Positions 32,982 through 35,771 of a DNA stretch of 35,771 nucleotides are shown here, one piece after another. Below the pieces are notes generated by a model. The model ran no database searches. It was not told the DNA's origin and saw only the letters and a list, made by a program, of their open reading frames with translations. Source of the stretch: Cellulomonas hominis (GTDB lineage Bacteria > Actinomycetota > Actinomycetes > Actinomycetales > Cellulomonadaceae); NCBI RefSeq assembly GCF_005239125.1, contig NZ_SZYE01000017.1, forward strand, positions 1 through 35,771, given 5' to 3'. Each line of letters opens with the position of its first letter. The first letter of the stretch is position 1. Both the position numbers and the translations under genes were made by a program.

Positions 32982-35255
32982 GTGGACCTGCTGCGGATGA
33001 CCTGCCTCGTCGTGGTGCTCGTCGCCACCGTCGTCGGGGTCGCGACGTTCGCTCTCGGCGCACGGCGGCTCACCCGCACCATCCGGATCGGCCGCCCGGC
33101 GCCGGGCCGGCTGCGCCCGGTCGGCCGGCGGACGTGGCTCGTCGTGCGGGAGATGGTCGGGCACGGCCGCTTCCAGCACACCCCGGTGGTCCGCGCCGCG
33201 CACTGGGTCGTCATGGTGTCGTTCCCGGTGCTGTTCTTCACGCTGGTCGCCGGGTACGCGCAGGTCGCGGACCCGCGGTGGGCGCTGCCGCTGCTCGGGC
33301 ACCTGGCGCCGTGGGAGTGGCTCACCGAGGGGATCGCCTGGCTGTCGCTCGCGGGCATCCTCGCGCTGATCGCGGTGCGGGTGCGACGGACCCCGCGGGG
33401 CCTGCCCCCGACGCCCGCGCGCGCCGTCGCGGCGGTCGGGGCGGGAACCGGCGACGGGTCCGGGCCGGTCGACGACCCCGGCGCGCTGCCGCAGCGGCGG
33501 TCGCGGTTCTTCGGGTCGAGCACCGCGCAGGCCGTGGTCGTCGAGGCGACCGTGCTGCTCGTGGTCCTGGCCGTCCTGCTGCTGCGCGGCCTGGAGCACG
33601 AGCTCGCGGTGCGCGACGGCTCCCCGCTGGCGAGCGCCTGGCACTTCCCCACCACCGCGTGGATCGGCGGGCTGTGGTCCGGGGCCTCGACCGGGGCGGT
33701 CGAGGCCGCCGTGGTGGTGTGCGCCACCGTGAAGATCCTGGTCTCGATGGCCTGGTTCGTCGTCGTCGGGCTCCAGCCCACGATGGGCGTCGCCTGGCAC
33801 CGGTTCCTGGCCGTGCTGAACGTCTACGCGCGCCGGTCGACGTCGGGCGCGCCGGCGCTGGGCCCCCTGGAGCCGGTCCGCGTCGACGGGCGGGACCTGG
33901 ACGTGGCCGCCCTGGAGGACCTGCCGGACGACGCGCGCCTCGGCGCCCGCGCCGTCGAGGACCTGACCTGGAAGCAGCTCCTCGACGTCACGACCTGCAC
34001 GGAGTGCGGGCGGTGCCAGGACCAGTGCCCCGCGTGGGCGACCGGCAAGCCGCTGTCCCCGAAGCTCGTCACCCTGGCGCTCCGGGACCACGCCGCCGCG
34101 ACGGCGCCCTACCTGCGCGCCGCGCGCGCCGGGGCCGACGTCGAGCCCGGGCACGTCGACGTCGACCTGGTCGCGTCCGGCGTGATCGACGCCGACGCGC
34201 TGTGGGCGTGCACGACCTGCGGCGCGTGCGTCCAGCAGTGCCCGGTCGACATCGAGCACGTCGACACGATCGTCGACATCCGGCGGTACCAGACGCTGAT
34301 GGAGTCGGCGTTCCCCGCCGAGCTCGGCGGCACGTTCACCAAGCTCGAGCGCCGGGGCAACCCGTGGGGCCTGCCCGCGCGGCAGCGGCTCGACTGGGCG
34401 AAGGGGCTGCCGTTCGACGTGCCGGTCGTCGGTGCGGACGTGGCCTCCGCCGCCGAGGTCGACTACCTGTTCTGGGTCGGCTGCGCCGGGGCGTACGAGG
34501 AGAAGGCGAAGCGGACCACCCGGGCGGTGGCGGAGCTGCTGCACACCGCGGGGGTGACGTTCGCGGTGCTCGGCGACGGCGAGGGCTGCACCGGCGACCC
34601 GGCCCGGCGCGCGGGCAACGAGGTGCTCTACCAGATGCTCGCCTCGGCGAACGTGGAGACGCTGGCCGCTGCCGGGGCGCGGGCCGTCGTCGTGACCTGC
34701 GCGCACTGCTTCAACACGCTGTCCCGGGAGTACCCGCAGCTCGGCGGGCGGTACGACGTCGTGCACCACACCGAGCTGCTGGACCGGCTGGTGGGCGAGG
34801 GGCGGCTCACGCCGGTCGCGGCGCCGGACGCGCCCGCGCAGCGCGTGACCTACCACGACCCGTGCTACCTCGGCCGGCACAACGAGGTGTACGAGCCCCC
34901 GCGCGAGCTGCTCGCCGCGCTGCCCGGGGTCGAGGCCGTCGAGATGCCGCGCACGCGGGAGCGGTCGTTCTGCTGCGGGGCGGGCGGGGCGCGCATGTGG
35001 GTCGAGGAGTCCATCGGCACCCGGATCGGCACCGCACGCGCCGAGGAGGCGATCGGCACCGGGGCGGACGTCGTGGCCACCGCGTGCCCCTACTGCACGG
35101 TGATGCTGACGGACGGCGTGGCGGCGGCGGGCGCGAGCGCGGGTGGCGCGGGCGGCGCGGGCGCAGGGTCGGGCGTCGACCGCGGCACGGTCGGCGTCCC
35201 GGAGGTCACGGACATCGCCCTCCTCCTCCTGGACCGCGTCCGCGCCGCCCGCTGA
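32982..35255 (+). CDS. Membrane-anchored Fe-S oxidoreductase, heterodisulfide-reductase type
   Basis: 757 aa. The N-terminal about 280 residues hold five or so helices (1-27, 74-95, 112-134, 185-205, 240-266), a cytochrome-b-like or NarI-like anchor with His candidates near H66 and H74. Next come two 4Fe-4S sites: C339, C342, C345, C349 and C410, C413, C416, C420. The C-terminal half has two CCG domains (C501, C536, C573, C576; C628, C664-C665, C702, C705), as in HdrD and LutA-type proteins. It probably passes electrons between a soluble donor and the quinone pool; the partner is not identified. A Gly/Ala-rich linker (713-732) precedes the final helix. GTG start at 32982 fits the leaderless promoter. 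Confidence 0.9.
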   Translation: MDLLRMTCLVVVLVATVVGVATFALGARRLTRTIRIGRPAPGRLRPVGRRTWLVVREMVGHGRFQHTPVVRAAHWVVMVSFPVLFFTLVAGYAQVADPRWALPLLGHLAPWEWLTEGIAWLSLAGILALIAVRVRRTPRGLPPTPARAVAAVGAGTGDGSGPVDDPGALPQRRSRFFGSSTAQAVVVEATVLLVVLAVLLLRGLEHELAVRDGSPLASAWHFPTTAWIGGLWSGASTGAVEAAVVVCATVKILVSMAWFVVVGLQPTMGVAWHRFLAVLNVYARRSTSGAPALGPLEPVRVDGRDLDVAALEDLPDDARLGARAVEDLTWKQLLDVTTCTECGRCQDQCPAWATGKPLSPKLVTLALRDHAAATAPYLRAARAGADVEPGHVDVDLVASGVIDADALWACTTCGACVQQCPVDIEHVDTIVDIRRYQTLMESAFPAELGGTFTKLERRGNPWGLPARQRLDWAKGLPFDVPVVGADVASAAEVDYLFWVGCAGAYEEKAKRTTRAVAELLHTAGVTFAVLGDGEGCTGDPARRAGNEVLYQMLASANVETLAAAGARAVVVTCAHCFNTLSREYPQLGGRYDVVHHTELLDRLVGEGRLTPVAAPDAPAQRVTYHDPCYLGRHNEVYEPPRELLAALPGVEAVEMPRTRERSFCCGAGGARMWVEESIGTRIGTARAEEAIGTGADVVATACPYCTVMLTDGVAAAGASAGGAGGAGAGSGVDRGTVGVPEVTDIALLLLDRVRAAR

Positions 35256-35269
35256 CCCGCCGCACCCCG

Positions 35270-35330
35270 CCGAGATGGCAACTCTCGGCTGTGCGGCGTC
35301 ACTGGCGCGCACCCGAGAGTTGCCGTCTCG
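35270..35330. repeat. Nested inverted-repeat element B (REP-like)
   Basis: Arms at 35271-35288 and 35313-35330 are inverted with 17 of 18 positions matching, around a 24-nt loop. The left unit differs from the left unit of element A (18001-18021) at one base. Each arm again forms its own small hairpin. It starts 15 bases behind the Fe-S gene stop, so it may end that transcript. Confidence 0.9.
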
Positions 35331-35394
35331 CCGAGTCTGCAGAGCGCGCCTCCGCGCACGCGGGGGTGCACAGGCCGGGAGTGGAGACTCGGCG
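35329..35394. repeat. Second inverted repeat adjoining element B
   Basis: CGCCGAGTCT (35329-35338) and AGACTCGGCG (35385-35394) are perfect 10-bp arms around 46 bases. The ends resemble those of the repeat at 10684-10748, so the two may belong to one family. Confidence 0.65.
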
Positions 35395-35398
35395 GGAC

Positions 35399-35454
35399 GG
35401 GCGTGGCGGGCGGGACGGGCGGGCGCAGCGCGGGCGTGGCGGGCGGGACGGGCG
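35399..35454. repeat. Two 23-bp direct repeats, low complexity
   Basis: The same 23-base G-rich sequence (starting GGGCGTGGCGGGCGGGACGG) occurs at 35399-35421 and 35432-35454, 33 bases apart. It lies between the small membrane-protein stop and element B. Likely slippage-prone low-complexity DNA. Confidence 0.6.
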
Positions 35455-35465
35455 TGGCGCGGGCG

Positions 35466-35633
35466 TCAGCGCGGGGCGGAGCGGCGGGCGCGGACGGCGC
35501 GGACCGCCACCACCACGCCCGTCAGCACCAGCAGCACGCCGATGCCCTGCAGCCCCGGGGAGTCGTCCGCCTCGCCGGCGACCACCGCCGCGGCGCCGAG
35601 CAGGACGGCGAGGGCGGCGAGCACGTACGACAT
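35466..35633 (-). CDS. Small two-helix membrane protein
   Basis: 55 aa. Two hydrophobic helices (VLAALAVLLGAAAVVAG, and GIGVLLVLTGVVVAVRAV) joined by an acidic loop (EADDSPGLQ); basic C-terminus (RARRSAPR). No recognised family. ATG at 35633 has GGAGGT 4 bases upstream; a longer frame from 35711 runs through the promoter and lacks protein-like composition. The real gene is supported by the ribosome binding site, helices and promoter. Confidence 0.7.
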   Translation of the reverse strand: MSYVLAALAVLLGAAAVVAGEADDSPGLQGIGVLLVLTGVVVAVRAVRARRSAPR

Positions 35634-35681
35634 GGGGACCTCCGGGACCGGGCGCGCGCGGCGGGTCCGCGACGCACGATC

Positions 35682-35711
35682 GACTGTCGGCCGTGATCGA
35701 TCGACAGTCAA
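35682..35711 (-). promoter_or_regulatory. Promoter with dyad over both boxes (small membrane protein)
   Basis: On the minus strand TTGACT (35706-35711), a 17-base spacer and GACAGT (35683-35688). The inverted repeat GACTGTCG / CGACAGTC (35682-35689, 35702-35709) covers both hexamers, as an operator would; its centre spacing is 20 bp. Confidence 0.55.
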
Positions 35712-35771
35712 CCGATCGCACGAGACGCGCGCACACCCTCCACCGACCGCGGCCCGCCCGCCGCGCGCCGC

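Noticed and set aside
35399-35454. Direct repeats as a CRISPR array
   Set aside because: Only two copies, G-rich low-complexity sequence, spacer of 10 bases and no cas genes.

Overview
The window is very GC-rich DNA in which nearly all genes use GC-ending codons and GTG starts are common. Gene content (dnaK-grpE-dnaJ-hspR with HspR/HAIR control, DUF4235, an MrpA-MrpB fusion, leaderless promoters) points to an actinobacterium. My inference is a Micrococcales / Cellulomonadaceae-like chromosome, but no rRNA or marker gene here settles it. The region looks like ordinary chromosome: no phage, IS, integrase, tRNA, rRNA or CRISPR array was seen.

Layout. 1-1703: 3' part of a sulfonate/nitrate/taurine-type ABC importer (truncated permease plus ATPase). 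1758-3188: leaderless AAA+ ATPase gene, converging on and overlapping a class A beta-lactamase lipoprotein gene. 3176-8443 (minus): dnaK-grpE-dnaJ-hspR-bla, headed by two HAIR operators; the beta-lactamase overlaps the end of hspR and looks like the last gene of the heat-shock operon. 8590-10181 (minus): a GNAT acetyltransferase and a protein made of four tandem cold-shock domains. 10284-12410 (plus): a leaderless HNH-type protein with an altered HNH core, then a zinc-ribbon/SDR fusion lacking the usual catalytic Tyr. 12508-14902: a PadR-DUF1048-ABC ATPase-ABC permease exporter operon with a palindromic promoter. 14964-17887 (minus): S41 peptidase, class II glutamine amidotransferase, TetR regulator. 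18110-20122 (minus): an Nramp Mn transporter with two identical-architecture operators, and a YgjV-like membrane protein with an extra C-terminal domain. 20241-21377: tandem-GNAT protein. 21396-25560 (minus): a thiamine ABC importer under a TPP riboswitch. 25682-25966: DUF4235 protein. 25971-32688 (minus): a complete mrp cation/proton antiporter operon (A/B fused, C, D, E, F, G), every junction overlapping by 4 bases. 32982-35255: a leaderless, membrane-anchored Fe-S oxidoreductase of heterodisulfide-reductase type. 35466-35633: a 55-residue membrane protein.

Two themes run across the window. First, several genes (1758, 10284, 17887, 20122, 32982) carry a TA(C/G)(G/C)GT hexamer ending 6-7 nt before the start codon, as expected for leaderless transcripts. 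Second, a family of nested inverted repeats built on an approximately 18-21 nt hairpin unit (CCGAGA-N7-TCTCGG) occurs at 18001-18062 and 35270-35330, with looser relatives at 10684-10748 and 35329-35394; it resembles a dispersed REP-like element. The strongest candidates for something new are the coupling of a beta-lactamase to the HspR regulon, the four-CSD protein, the Tyr-less zinc-ribbon SDR, and the repeat family.
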